Assembly: GCF_000743535.1 (NCBI RefSeq)
Contig: NZ_AVCJ01000001.1
Span: forward strand, 372,001 to 436,000
Source of the DNA: Arenimonas donghaensis DSM 18148 = HO3-R19
GTDB taxonomy: Bacteria > Pseudomonadota > Gammaproteobacteria > Xanthomonadales > Xanthomonadaceae
Direction of reading: 5' to 3'
DNA: 64,000 nucleotides
Part shown: one piece after another, positions 1-8,687 of the stretch
Numbering within the stretch: the first letter of the stretch is position 1
Layout: the number at the start of each line of letters is the position of its first letter
Translations under genes and position numbers: made by a program
Notes under the pieces: generated by a model
Told to the model about the DNA's origin: nothing
Database searches by the model: none
What the model saw: the letters and a program-made list of their open reading frames with translations, nothing else

Positions 1-1977
1 GAGGTTCTTCCGGAATCACTTCATACCCGGTTCTGCGGCGTGCATTTCTTCAACCCGCCGCGCTACATGCACTTGGCCGAGCTCATCCCCTGCGCGAAGA
101 CTGACCGCGAAGTGCTTGAAGGGCTTGAGGAATTCCTGGTAACGACCCTGGGCAAAGGGGTGGTCTATGCCAAGGACACCCCGAACTTCATCGGCAACCG
201 CATTGGCGTGTTCTCGATCCTCGCCACGATGCACCACACTGCCGAGTGCAAGCTGGGCTTCGACGAGGTCGACGCCCTGACCGGCCCGCTGCTGGGGCGC
301 CCGAAGTCGGCGACCTACCGCACCTCCGACGTGGTCGGCCTCGACACCATGGCCCACGTCATCAAGACCATGGCCGACACCCTGCCCGACGACCCCTGGC
401 ACAAGTACTTCAAGACCCCCGACTGGCTCAAGGCCCTGATCGACAAGGGTGCCCTGGGCCAGAAGACCGGCGCCGGCATCTTCATGAAGAAGGGCAAGGA
501 GATCCAGGTCCTGGACCTCAAGGCCCAGGACTATCGCCCGGCCACCGGCACCGCTGATCCCGAGCTGGTGGCGATCCTCAAGCACAAGAACCCGGCCGAG
601 AAGTTCGCCCAGCTGCGCGCCAGCGAGCATCCGCAGGCGAAGTTCCTGTGGGCGATGTTCCGCGACCTGTTCCACTACAGCGCCTACCACCTGTCCTCGA
701 TCGCCGACACCGCCCGCGACGTCGACCTGGCCATCCGCTGGGGTTACGGCTGGAAGCTGGGCCCGTTCGAGACCTGGCAGGCCGCCGGCTGGAAGCAGGT
801 GGCCGAGTGGATCGCCGAGGACATCGTGGCCGGCAAGGCCATGTCCAGCGCGCCCCTGCCCGACTGGGTCTTCGACGGCCGCGACGGCGTGCACGCCGCC
901 GAGGGCAGCTTCAGCCCGGCCAAGGGCGAGAAGCTGCCGCGCTCGAACCTGGCCGTGTACAACCGCCAGCGCTTCCCGGACCCGGTGCTGGGCGAACGCG
1001 CCAGCCCGGGCGACACGGTGTTCGAGACCGACGCGGTGCGCATGTGGCACGACGGCGACGGCATCGCGGTGCTGAGCTTCAAGACCAAGATGCATACCGT
1101 CAACGACGGCGTGCTGGCCGGCGTCCAGGAGGCCATCGACCGGGCCGAGAAGGATTTCCGCGGCCTGGTGATCTGGCAGCCCAGCGAGCCTTTCTCCGCC
1201 GGCGCCGACCTCGCGGGGGCCCTGGGCTCGCTGCAGGCCGGCAAGCTCGACGAGTTCGACGCCATGGTGGCCAACTTCCAGGCCACCAGCCAGCGCATCA
1301 AGTATTCGCTGGTGCCGGTGGTGGCCGCCGTGCGCGGCCTGGCCCTGGGCGGCGGCTGCGAGTTCCAGATGCACGCGGCGCGCAGCGTCTTCGCGCTGGA
1401 AAGTTACGTCGGCCTGGTCGAGGCCGGTGTCGGCCTGCTGCCGGCCGGTGGTGGCCTCAAGGAAATCGCCGTGCGCGCCGCCCAGGCGGCCGGCCCGGGT
1501 GGCGACGTCTTCGCCCAGCTCAAGCCGATGTTCGAAGCCGTGGCCATGGGCAAGGTGGCGACCTCGGCCTTCGAGGCCAAGGAGCTCGGACTGGCCCGCG
1601 AGTCCGACCGGGTGGTCTTCAACGCCTATGAGCTGCTGCACGTGGCCAAGGCCCAGGCCCGCGGCCTGGCCGAGTCGGCCTACCGCCCGCCCCTGCCCGC
1701 CCGCGCCATCCCGGTGGCCGGCGACGTCGGCATCGCCACCTTCCGGATGATGCTCGAAAACATGATCGAGGGCCGCTTCATCTCCGAGCACGACTACGAG
1801 GTGAGCAAGCGCATCGCCACCGTGATGTGCGGCGGCGAAATCGACCGTGGCGCCCTGGTGGACGAGGCGTGGCTGCTCAGGCTCGAGCGCGAGCACTTCG
1901 TGGCCCTGGCCCAGATGCCCAAGACCCAGGAACGCATCGCCCACATGCTCAAGACCGGCAAGCCGCTGCGTAACTGA
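1..1977 (+). CDS. 3-hydroxyacyl-CoA dehydrogenase / enoyl-CoA hydratase, 5' end outside window
   Basis: This is the C-terminal 658 residues of a bifunctional beta-oxidation enzyme, open from base 1, so the true start lies upstream. The visible part begins inside the dehydrogenase Rossmann domain (RFCGVHFFNPPRYMHL, near base 31-80). The dehydrogenase C-terminal helical domains follow. A crotonase domain then occupies roughly visible residues 345-540, with the oxyanion segment FSAGADL, the GGGCEF glutamate and the second glutamate in VEAGVGLLP. The dehydrogenase-first, hydratase-last order is that of Bacillus FadN, the reverse of E. coli FadB. It would hydrate 2-enoyl-CoA and oxidise 3-hydroxyacyl-CoA in the cytoplasm. 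The thiolase starts 20 bases downstream, so the two form an operon. A GTG at base 40 lies inside the domain and is not the start. Confidence 0.93.
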   Translation, partial: EVLPESLHTRFCGVHFFNPPRYMHLAELIPCAKTDREVLEGLEEFLVTTLGKGVVYAKDTPNFIGNRIGVFSILATMHHTAECKLGFDEVDALTGPLLGRPKSATYRTSDVVGLDTMAHVIKTMADTLPDDPWHKYFKTPDWLKALIDKGALGQKTGAGIFMKKGKEIQVLDLKAQDYRPATGTADPELVAILKHKNPAEKFAQLRASEHPQAKFLWAMFRDLFHYSAYHLSSIADTARDVDLAIRWGYGWKLGPFETWQAAGWKQVAEWIAEDIVAGKAMSSAPLPDWVFDGRDGVHAAEGSFSPAKGEKLPRSNLAVYNRQRFPDPVLGERASPGDTVFETDAVRMWHDGDGIAVLSFKTKMHTVNDGVLAGVQEAIDRAEKDFRGLVIWQPSEPFSAGADLAGALGSLQAGKLDEFDAMVANFQATSQRIKYSLVPVVAAVRGLALGGGCEFQMHAARSVFALESYVGLVEAGVGLLPAGGGLKEIAVRAAQAAGPGGDVFAQLKPMFEAVAMGKVATSAFEAKELGLARESDRVVFNAYELLHVAKAQARGLAESAYRPPLPARAIPVAGDVGIATFRMMLENMIEGRFISEHDYEVSKRIATVMCGGEIDRGALVDEAWLLRLEREHFVALAQMPKTQERIAHMLKTGKPLRN

Positions 1978-1997
1978 GCCGCGACGAGGACAAACAC

Positions 1998-3194
1998 ATG
2001 ACCAAGCAAATCCAGGACGCCTACATCGTCGCCGCCACCCGCACCCCGGTGGGCAAGGCCCCGCGCGGCGTCTTCCGCAACACCCGCCCCGACGAAATGC
2101 TGGCCCACGTGCTCAAGGCCGTGGTCGAACAGTGCCCGGGCATCGACACCAGCCGCATCGACGACGCCATCATCGGCTGCGCCATGCCCGAGGGCGAGCA
2201 AGGCATGAACGTGGCGCGCATCGGCGTGCTGCTGGCCGGCCTGCCCGACGTGGTGGCCGCGCAGACCATCAACCGCTTCTGCTCCTCGGGCCTGCAGGCC
2301 GTGGCGCTGGCGGCCGACCAGATCCGGCTCGGCAACGCCGACCTGGTGCTGGCCGGCGGCACCGAATCGATGTCCATGGTGCCGATGATGGGCAACAAGG
2401 TGGCCATGAGCCCCAAGGTCTTCCAGGACGACAACGTGGCGATCGCCTACGGCATGGGCATCACCGCCGAAAAGGTCGCCGAGGAATGGAAGGTCAGCCG
2501 TGAAGACCAGGATGCCTTCGCCCTGGCCTCGCACCACAAGGCGCTCGCCGCGCAGGCGGCCGGTGCGTTCAAGGAAGAAATCTCGCCCTACGGCGTGATC
2601 TCGCGCCAGCCGGTGCTGGCCGGCAATACCGTGCAGCTGCGCGAGATGCTCGTCGAGCACGACGAGGGCCCGCGCCCGGACACCAGCGCCGAAGGCCTGG
2701 CCAAGCTGCGCGCGGTCTTCCGCAACGGCGGCTCGGTGACGGCGGGCAACAGCTCGCAGATGTCCGACGGTGCCGGCGCGGTGATGCTGGCCTCGGAATC
2801 GGCGATCAAGCAGTACGGCCTGACCCCGCTGGCGCGATTCGTCGGCTTCTCGGTCGCCGGCGTGCGCCCGGAAGTGATGGGCATCGGCCCGATCGCGGCG
2901 ATTCCGAAGGTGCTCAAGCAGGCCGGCATCAGCCAGGACCAGCTCGACTGGATCGAACTCAACGAAGCCTTCGCGGCCCAGGCCCTGGCGGTCATCCGCA
3001 CCTGCGAACTCGACCCGGCCAAGGTCAATCCGCTCGGCGGCGCCATCGCCCTGGGCCACCCGCTGGGCGCCACCGGCGCGATCCGCACCGCGACCATCGT
3101 GCATGGCCTGCGCCGCCAGAAGCAGAAGTACGGCATGGTCACCATGTGCATCGGCACCGGCATGGGCGCCGCCGGCATCTTCGAAGCACTCTGA
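1998..3194 (+). CDS. fadA: acetyl-CoA C-acyltransferase (3-ketoacyl-CoA thiolase)
   Basis: A 398-residue thiolase, the usual family length. It cleaves 3-ketoacyl-CoA with CoA to acetyl-CoA and a shortened acyl-CoA, completing beta-oxidation. The nucleophile is Cys95 in NRFCSSGLQA. The NEAFAAQ motif, the GHPLGATGA histidine near residue 350 and the second cysteine in CIGTGMG near residue 385 are all present. The ATG follows a GAGGA ribosome-binding site, 20 bases after the dehydrogenase/hydratase stop, as expected for partner subunits of one complex. A strong hairpin lies just after the stop. Confidence 0.95.
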   Translation: MTKQIQDAYIVAATRTPVGKAPRGVFRNTRPDEMLAHVLKAVVEQCPGIDTSRIDDAIIGCAMPEGEQGMNVARIGVLLAGLPDVVAAQTINRFCSSGLQAVALAADQIRLGNADLVLAGGTESMSMVPMMGNKVAMSPKVFQDDNVAIAYGMGITAEKVAEEWKVSREDQDAFALASHHKALAAQAAGAFKEEISPYGVISRQPVLAGNTVQLREMLVEHDEGPRPDTSAEGLAKLRAVFRNGGSVTAGNSSQMSDGAGAVMLASESAIKQYGLTPLARFVGFSVAGVRPEVMGIGPIAAIPKVLKQAGISQDQLDWIELNEAFAAQALAVIRTCELDPAKVNPLGGAIALGHPLGATGAIRTATIVHGLRRQKQKYGMVTMCIGTGMGAAGIFEAL

Positions 3195-3205
3195 GCCGCG
3201 CAACC

Positions 3206-3232
3206 GGGGACGGACCCACCGGGTCCGTCCCC
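3206..3232. terminator. hairpin between convergent fadA and tRNA-binding gene
   Basis: A perfect 12-bp stem (3206-3217 with 3221-3232) closes a 3-base loop in the 46-base gap between convergent genes. There is no T-run on the plus strand. It could act as a bidirectional terminator or as a 3'-end-stabilising structure. Confidence 0.55.
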
Positions 3233-3240
3233 TCCCCGCC

Positions 3241-3594
3241 CTAGGCCATGCGGGTGCCGTTGGGGACCGGGCGCTCGAGCGTGGTGATGACCACGCCTTC
3301 GTCGGTCGGGAAGCCGGTGAGCAGGAATTCGGAGCGCACCGGGCCCACCTGCTTGGGTGGGAAGTTGATGACGCCCACCACCTGGCGGCCGACCAGGTCC
3401 TCGGCGGTGTAGAGCGCCTTGACCTGGGCGCTGGTCTTGCGCACGCCATGCGGGCCGAAATCCACCCACAGCTTCCAGGCCGGCTTGCGCGCCTCGGGGA
3501 ACTCCTCGACCCGCTGCACCGTGCCGGCACAGAGCATCACCTTCTCGAAATCAGCCCAGCTGATCAGCCCGGCCTGTTCGTCTGCTTCGTTCAT
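3241..3594 (-). CDS. CsaA/YgjH-like tRNA-binding protein
   Basis: A 117-residue protein that is essentially one EMAP-II/Trbp111-type OB fold. It has the family signatures [36 protein letters not shown] and the C-terminal RPVPNGTRM. CsaA and YgjH proteins bind tRNA as dimers, and B. subtilis CsaA also has chaperone-like activity on secretory proteins. Which role applies here cannot be told. The ATG overlaps the stop of the upstream oxidase in an ATGA, so the two are co-translated, although no functional link is known to me. Confidence 0.85.
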   Translation of the reverse strand: MNEADEQAGLISWADFEKVMLCAGTVQRVEEFPEARKPAWKLWVDFGPHGVRKTSAQVKALYTAEDLVGRQVVGVINFPPKQVGPVRSEFLLTGFPTDEGVVITTLERPVPNGTRMA

Positions 3595-4877
3595 CGTCTT
3601 TCCTGCCAGTCCTTCCAGGCGTCCCGCGCCTGGTACCACCAATAGCTTAGCTGGGCGCCGAGGAAACCGGCAGGCTTGAGCGCCGAGACCAGGCCATAGT
3701 CCGACATCTCCCGCCAGCGCGGGTCGCCGTGGGCGATCGCAGAAGCCAGCAGTTCCCCGGCGAAGGTGGTCGGCGCGACCCCGTGGCCGCCGAAGGCCTG
3801 GGCCAGCCACAGGCCGTCTTCGACTTTGCCCACCTGCGGCATCTGGTGCCGGGCATAACTCATCAACCCGGACCAGGCGCGCTCGATGCGCAGCCCATGC
3901 AGCTGCGGGAATACCCGCAGCAGGTCCCGGCGCAGCAGCCGCCGTACCGCGTCGGGCGAGCGATCGCGCACGGAGATGCGACCGCCCCAGAGCAGGCGGG
4001 TGTCCGGCAGCGGGCGGTAATAGTCGAACGCGAAACGGCTGTCGTAGATCGCCGCCGGCGTGCGCAGCACGTCCTGCAGGCGGGCACCCAGGGGCTCGGT
4101 GACCATCACGTAGGTGGCGATGGGCATCACCCCGGCGTCCACCTCCCGGCGCAGGCCGGCGAGGTAGCCGCCGCAGGCCAGCACGACATGGCGCGCCATG
4201 ACCTCCCCGCCTGGCGTGCGCACCCGCCAGCCGCCGCCGTGGCGGTCGAGCGCGATGGCCGGACTCGACTCATGGATGCGCACGCCCTGCCCGGCGGCCA
4301 CGTCGGCCAGGCCCCTGGCGTAGGCGAGCGGATCGAAATGCAGTGCGTTGGCTTCGAACAGGCCCTCGCCGTAGCGATCGCTGGCGATGCGATGGGCCAT
4401 TTCCCCGCGGTCGAGCCATTGCCAGTGAATGCCGAAGTTTTCCGCCAGCAGCTGCTGGCGGTGCCGCAACACCGAGGCGTCGCGAAACCAGTTCGCCCAG
4501 ATCACCCCGGCATCGGTGGCGTCGCAGGCGATCGCGTGGCGCGCGATGCGCCGGCGGATCAACTCGACCGCGTCCACCGTGCCCTGGTAGAGCGCCTGCG
4601 CCCGCTGCCGGCCGAGTTCGGCCAGCAGCTCGGCCTCGCCCCGGGAAAAACCGCCGAACACGAAGCCCCCATTGCGCCCGGAGGCGCCATGGCCGATATC
4701 CTTCGCTTCGAGCACCAACACGTCGCCGCGGCCGCGTTCGGCCAGGCCCAGGGCGGTGTTGAGACCCGCGAATCCAGCGCCGACCACGCAGGTGTCGGCC
4801 TCGTGCCGTCCGGACAGTGCGGCGCGGGCCGGCGGCGCCGGCGCGCGGGCGCGATAGAAATTGCTGGTGGCATCCAC
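3591..4877 (-). CDS. FAD-dependent amine oxidase of the PuuB/DadA family
   Basis: A 428-residue flavoprotein with an N-terminal dinucleotide-binding motif ([19 protein letters not shown], about residues 31-49), then [13 protein letters not shown], and a C-terminal [17 protein letters not shown] segment typical of D-amino-acid oxidase-like (COG0665) enzymes. The closest recognisable type is gamma-glutamylputrescine oxidoreductase (PuuB), which oxidises a secondary or primary amine and yields an aldehyde, ammonia and hydrogen peroxide. The substrate cannot be read from the sequence. The agmatine-to-putrescine genes lie 28 kb away, so a polyamine substrate is possible but unproven. The start is GTG; there is no in-frame ATG nearby. 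galU ends 18 bases upstream on the same strand. Confidence 0.82.
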   Translation of the reverse strand: MDATSNFYRARAPAPPARAALSGRHEADTCVVGAGFAGLNTALGLAERGRGDVLVLEAKDIGHGASGRNGGFVFGGFSRGEAELLAELGRQRAQALYQGTVDAVELIRRRIARHAIACDATDAGVIWANWFRDASVLRHRQQLLAENFGIHWQWLDRGEMAHRIASDRYGEGLFEANALHFDPLAYARGLADVAAGQGVRIHESSPAIALDRHGGGWRVRTPGGEVMARHVVLACGGYLAGLRREVDAGVMPIATYVMVTEPLGARLQDVLRTPAAIYDSRFAFDYYRPLPDTRLLWGGRISVRDRSPDAVRRLLRRDLLRVFPQLHGLRIERAWSGLMSYARHQMPQVGKVEDGLWLAQAFGGHGVAPTTFAGELLASAIAHGDPRWREMSDYGLVSALKPAGFLGAQLSYWWYQARDAWKDWQERR

Positions 4878-4895
4878 GCCGGGCGCCCGCGGGCT

Positions 4896-5774
4896 TCAGC
4901 GCGCCAGCGCGGCGCGCATGTACGCGCGGGCCGGCTCGGCCAGGTCCTCGTGGTCCAGCGCGAATTCGATCGTCGCCTCGACCAGGCCGATGCGGCTGCC
5001 GCAGTCGAAGCGGCGGCCCTGGAAGCGATAGGCCAGGGTGCGCTTGTCCGCCATCAGGCTGGCGATGGCGTCGGTGAGCTGGATCTCGCCACCGGCGCCG
5101 GGCCGGGTCTTGCGAAGCAGGTCGAAGATGCTGCCGTCGAGCACGTAGCGACCCACCACGGCCAGGGTGCTGGGCGCATCCTCGGGCCGGGGCTTCTCCA
5201 CGATCGCCTCGATGTCGCCATGCCGGCCGGAAAAGTCGCGGGTCGCGACGATGCCGTAGCTGCCGCTCTGCTCGCGCGGCACGTCCTGCACGGCGATCAC
5301 GCTGGCGTCCTCGGCTTCGGCCAGGTCGGCCATCTGCTTCAGGGCGCCGGGGCCCTTGTTCCAGATGAGGTCGTCGGGCAGGACGACGGCAAAAGGCTCG
5401 TTACCGATCACCGGTTCGGCGCACAGCACGGCGTGGCCCAGGCCCAGGGCCTCGGCCTGGGTCACGAAGACCGCCCGCACGTGGCTGGGCAACACGTCGC
5501 GGATCAACGACAGGAGTTCGGACTTGCCCTTCTTCTCGAGCTTGTGCTCGAGCTCGTAGGCCTTGTCGAAATAGTCCGCCACCGCGTGTTTGTATCGGTT
5601 GGTGATGAACACCAGGGTGTCGCATCCGGCCTCGATCGCCTCATCGACGGCGTACTGGATCAGCGGCTTGTCCACCACTGGCAGCATTTCCTTGGGCACG
5701 GTCTTGGTCGCCGGGAGGAAACGGGTGCCCAGGCCGGCGACGGGGAAAACAGCCTTTCTGATTCGGGAAGTCAT
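4896..5774 (-). CDS. galU: UTP-glucose-1-phosphate uridylyltransferase
   Basis: A 292-residue nucleotidyltransferase that makes UDP-glucose from UTP and glucose-1-phosphate for surface polysaccharides and trehalose or glycolipid synthesis. The N-terminal signature PVAGLGTRFLPATKTVPKEM (from residue 11) and the central VVLPDDLIWN are diagnostic of the GalU family. The chosen ATG is preceded by ACGAGAGACGA. It lies 10 bases after the stop of the WbpM-like dehydratase, so it belongs to the same minus-strand polysaccharide unit. The length and motifs are complete. Confidence 0.95.
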   Translation of the reverse strand: MTSRIRKAVFPVAGLGTRFLPATKTVPKEMLPVVDKPLIQYAVDEAIEAGCDTLVFITNRYKHAVADYFDKAYELEHKLEKKGKSELLSLIRDVLPSHVRAVFVTQAEALGLGHAVLCAEPVIGNEPFAVVLPDDLIWNKGPGALKQMADLAEAEDASVIAVQDVPREQSGSYGIVATRDFSGRHGDIEAIVEKPRPEDAPSTLAVVGRYVLDGSIFDLLRKTRPGAGGEIQLTDAIASLMADKRTLAYRFQGRRFDCGSRIGLVEATIEFALDHEDLAEPARAYMRAALAR

Positions 5775-5784
5775 TCGTCTCTCG

Positions 5785-7674
5785 TCAGTCGGGTTCAAGG
5801 TCCGCCGGGTACGGGTCGTCGCCCGCGCCCAGGCGGGTTTCGGGCCGGTAGTCCGGCACCGCCTCGCGCAGCAGTTCAAGCAGCGCGTCGCTCGCGCCCG
5901 GGTCGGCCAGCAGTGCATCCAGTTTCGCCAGCAATTGGCGCAGGTGTCCGGTGCCGATCTCGCGCGGCTGGGCCTGCAGGATGCGTGGGTGGCGGGTGCG
6001 CTGGTAGCGCTCCTGCGGATGGAAAAGGATTTCGTGCAGCTTTTCCCCCGGGCGCAGGCCAGTGTAACTCACGGCGATGTCGATGCCCGGACGCTTGCCG
6101 CTGAGCCGGATCATCTGCTCGGCCAGCTCGCGGATCGCCACCGGCCGGCCCATGTCCAGGGCGTAGACCGCGCCGTTCTCGCTGGCCAGGCTGACCGAGT
6201 GCAGGATCAGCTGGCAGGCCTCGGGGATCGTCATGAAATAACGCGTCACCTCGGGATGGGTGACGGTGACCGGGCCGCCGGCGGCGATCTGCTGGCGGAA
6301 CAGCGGCACCACGGAACCGGCCGAATCGAGCACGTTGCCAAAGCGCACGACCGAAAGCCGGACCGCACTGCCCTCGAGCTCCGTCTGGCAGGCCAGTTCG
6401 GCGAACCGCTTGCTGGCGCCCAGGACGTTCACCGGGCAGATCGCCTTGTCGGTGGAAATGAGCACGAAGTTCTCGACGCCGGCCTCGCGGCAGGCGCGGG
6501 CCAGCACCGCCGACGCCGCTACGTTGTTGCGCAGCGCTTCGCGCACCTGCGATTCAAGCAAGGGCACCTGCTTGCATGCCGCCGCGTGGAAAACGAAATC
6601 GACCTTGCCGGCCAGCGCCATCGCGCAGGCCACCGGGTCGCCGCAATCGGCCAGCAGGGACACCACCGGCACGTCCGGGAACTTTCGCGCCAGCTCTTCG
6701 GTGATTTCGCACAGGGGCAGTTCGGCACGTTCGAACACCAGCAACTCGGCCGCGCCCGCCGCCGCGCACTGGCGCGCCAGCTCCGAACCAATCGAGCCGC
6801 CGGCGCCGGTCACCAGCACGCGCTTGCCCGCCACCCAGCCCAGTCCCAGCGAAGGATCGAACTGGACCGGCGGCCGCCCCAGCAGGTCTTCGATGCGGAC
6901 CTCGGAAAGCTCCAGCCGCTGCGGGCGGCCGGCCAGCACGTCGGTCAGCCGCGGTGCGGCCCGGAACGGCAGCCCGGTGTCGTCGCACAGCTCGACCACG
7001 CGCTGCATCTCGCTGGCGCTGGCCGACGGCATCGCGATCACCAGCAGGTTGGGCGCGGTGTCCTGGGCGATGTCGGCCAGCTCGCTGATGGTGCCCAGCA
7101 CCGGCACGCCGCGGACCTTGGCACCCTTGAGCGCCGGATTGTCGTCGAGCAGGCCCACCGGCGAATAACGCCCGTCGCTGTCGAGTTCGCGCAGCAGGTT
7201 CTCGGCCGTGCGCCCGGCACCCAGCACCAGAACGCGCTTGGCATCGGCATGGGTGGTGCGCTGCCGCGAGTCCTTCCAGAGCCGGTAGAGCACGCGCGGC
7301 AGCCCCAGCATCACCACCAGCGCCACCGGGTAGGGAAACAGCACGCGCCGCGGGACGTCGGGCAGCAGGCCCATCAGGAACAGGATCGCGACGATCAGCA
7401 GCACGCCAACCAGGGCACCGCGCACCAGGTTGGCCAGGTCGGGCACGCTGGCGAACCGCCAGAGCCCCTGGTAGAGGCCGACCATTTGCAGCACGAGGCC
7501 CTGGGTGAGGACCGCGATCACCAGTTCGGTGCCCAGCGACGGTGCCGGCGGTGCGCCCGCCACCGAAGCCAGCCAGCGCAGGCCCACCCAGACGGCAACG
7601 ATCATCGCCAGGTCGTGCAGGACGATCAGCAGCCGGGGCAGCAGGCTGGTGAGGTTTCGGAACGCGGGTGTCAT
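5785..7674 (-). CDS. membrane nucleoside-diphosphate-sugar 4,6-dehydratase (WbpM/CapD/FlmA family)
   Basis: A 629-residue protein. The N-terminal ~135 residues contain about four membrane segments. A first Rossmann-like domain follows (VLVLGAGRTAENLLREL), then the catalytic SDR domain from about residue 290 (VLVTGAGGSIGSELARQ). Such enzymes convert UDP-GlcNAc to UDP-4-keto-6-deoxy-GlcNAc, the precursor of diamino- or amino-deoxy sugars in O-antigen. The active-site loop reads STDKAICPVNVLGASKR: the Ser and Lys are present, while the position usually occupied by Met or Tyr is Leu. The ATG overlaps the upstream WbpL-like gene (ATGA), the classic wbpL-wbpM pairing of pseudomonads. Confidence 0.9.
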   Translation of the reverse strand: MTPAFRNLTSLLPRLLIVLHDLAMIVAVWVGLRWLASVAGAPPAPSLGTELVIAVLTQGLVLQMVGLYQGLWRFASVPDLANLVRGALVGVLLIVAILFLMGLLPDVPRRVLFPYPVALVVMLGLPRVLYRLWKDSRQRTTHADAKRVLVLGAGRTAENLLRELDSDGRYSPVGLLDDNPALKGAKVRGVPVLGTISELADIAQDTAPNLLVIAMPSASASEMQRVVELCDDTGLPFRAAPRLTDVLAGRPQRLELSEVRIEDLLGRPPVQFDPSLGLGWVAGKRVLVTGAGGSIGSELARQCAAAGAAELLVFERAELPLCEITEELARKFPDVPVVSLLADCGDPVACAMALAGKVDFVFHAAACKQVPLLESQVREALRNNVAASAVLARACREAGVENFVLISTDKAICPVNVLGASKRFAELACQTELEGSAVRLSVVRFGNVLDSAGSVVPLFRQQIAAGGPVTVTHPEVTRYFMTIPEACQLILHSVSLASENGAVYALDMGRPVAIRELAEQMIRLSGKRPGIDIAVSYTGLRPGEKLHEILFHPQERYQRTRHPRILQAQPREIGTGHLRQLLAKLDALLADPGASDALLELLREAVPDYRPETRLGAGDDPYPADLEPD

Positions 7675-8687
7675 GCCTTGGGGATTCCGTGGGGGGCGCT
7701 GCCTGTGGCGGGCGGCCTGGGCCAGGCCCGCCCCAGGAGCGAATACGCAATGATGCCAAAGACCAGCCCCGCTACGCTGCCCGGCAGTGACCACGCCGGG
7801 TCTTGCCGGGCCAGCCAAAGCGCCAGGGCGATGGCGGCCAGGCTCCAGCCGGCATAAAGCGCGCAAATCCCGGCATGGCTCCAGCCATGGGCGACGGCGC
7901 GCTGGTAGAGGTGTTCCCGATGCGCCCGCCACACCACCTGCCGGCGCCGCGTGCGCGAGAGCAGGGTCAGGCCGGCGTCGAGCACCATCGCCGACACCGG
8001 CAACACCAGCAGCCAGGCCCGCGGCCCGGCGGGCGTGGCCGCCATCAACAAAAGGGCCGCCAGCGCATACCCCAGGACATGGCTGCCGACGTCGCCCAGG
8101 AACAGGCGCGCGCGGGGGAAATTCAGCGGCAGGAAGCCCAGGCAGGCGGCCGCCAACGCCACCGCCAGCCAGGTCACCGACGCCGCCGCGGGCACCAGCG
8201 CGGCCAGTCCGAGCGCGGCCAGCATCGCCTGGCTGGTCGCCAGGCCGTTGCTGCCGTCCATGAAGTTCCAGAAGTTCACCAGCACCAGCACCAGCACCCA
8301 GGCCAGCAGGTGGCCCAGGGCCACGCCCCAGAGTTCGGGCAGCAGCGGGAAACCGGCGGCCAGGCAGGCGGCGCCCAGGGCCTGCAGCAGCCCCTTGGCC
8401 AAAGGCGGCAGCGGCCGGATGTCGTCGATCAGCCCCGCCCCGCCGCACAGCACCAGGCCGGCCACGAACCAGCCGCGGCCGTCACCGAGCCAGGCCGCGG
8501 CGACCAGCAGCACCAGGGCGATGCCGATGCCGCCGCCGCGGGGCGTGGGGGTGTCATGCAGCCGACGGTCGTCGGGCGCGTCGAGCACGCCGCGTCGGAT
8601 CGCCCAGGCGCGCCAGACCAGGGCCAGTGCGAAGGCCACTGCCAGCGACAGGCTCGCCAGCAGCCAGGTCGGCGGCATCGTGCTCAC
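7671..8687 (-). CDS. WecA/WbpL-like UDP-sugar undecaprenyl-phosphate sugar-1-phosphate transferase
   Basis: A polytopic inner-membrane protein of about 338 residues in the MraY/WecA (GT4-type) family. It would start a lipid-linked glycan by moving an N-acetyl-sugar phosphate onto undecaprenyl phosphate. Motifs seen are the early APDDRRLHDTPTPRGGG segment, GAGLIDDIRPL, NFWNFMDGSNGLA, FLGDVGSHVLGY and the late HREHLYQR. The start is probably the GTG at 8687, which overlaps the lapB stop (GTGA); ATG 8678 is the alternative, three codons later. It is coupled to the WbpM-like gene by a 4-base overlap, so the two probably supply the first sugar and its precursor for O-antigen. Confidence 0.88.
   Translation of the reverse strand: MSTMPPTWLLASLSLAVAFALALVWRAWAIRRGVLDAPDDRRLHDTPTPRGGGIGIALVLLVAAAWLGDGRGWFVAGLVLCGGAGLIDDIRPLPPLAKGLLQALGAACLAAGFPLLPELWGVALGHLLAWVLVLVLVNFWNFMDGSNGLATSQAMLAALGLAALVPAAASVTWLAVALAAACLGFLPLNFPRARLFLGDVGSHVLGYALAALLLMAATPAGPRAWLLVLPVSAMVLDAGLTLLSRTRRRQVVWRAHREHLYQRAVAHGWSHAGICALYAGWSLAAIALALWLARQDPAWSLPGSVAGLVFGIIAYSLLGRAWPRPPATGSAPHGIPKA

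Noticed and set aside
16-1944. A 642-codon minus-strand frame opposite the beta-oxidation gene
   Set aside because: The opposing frame has clear dehydrogenase and crotonase motifs; this one is typical antisense shadow.
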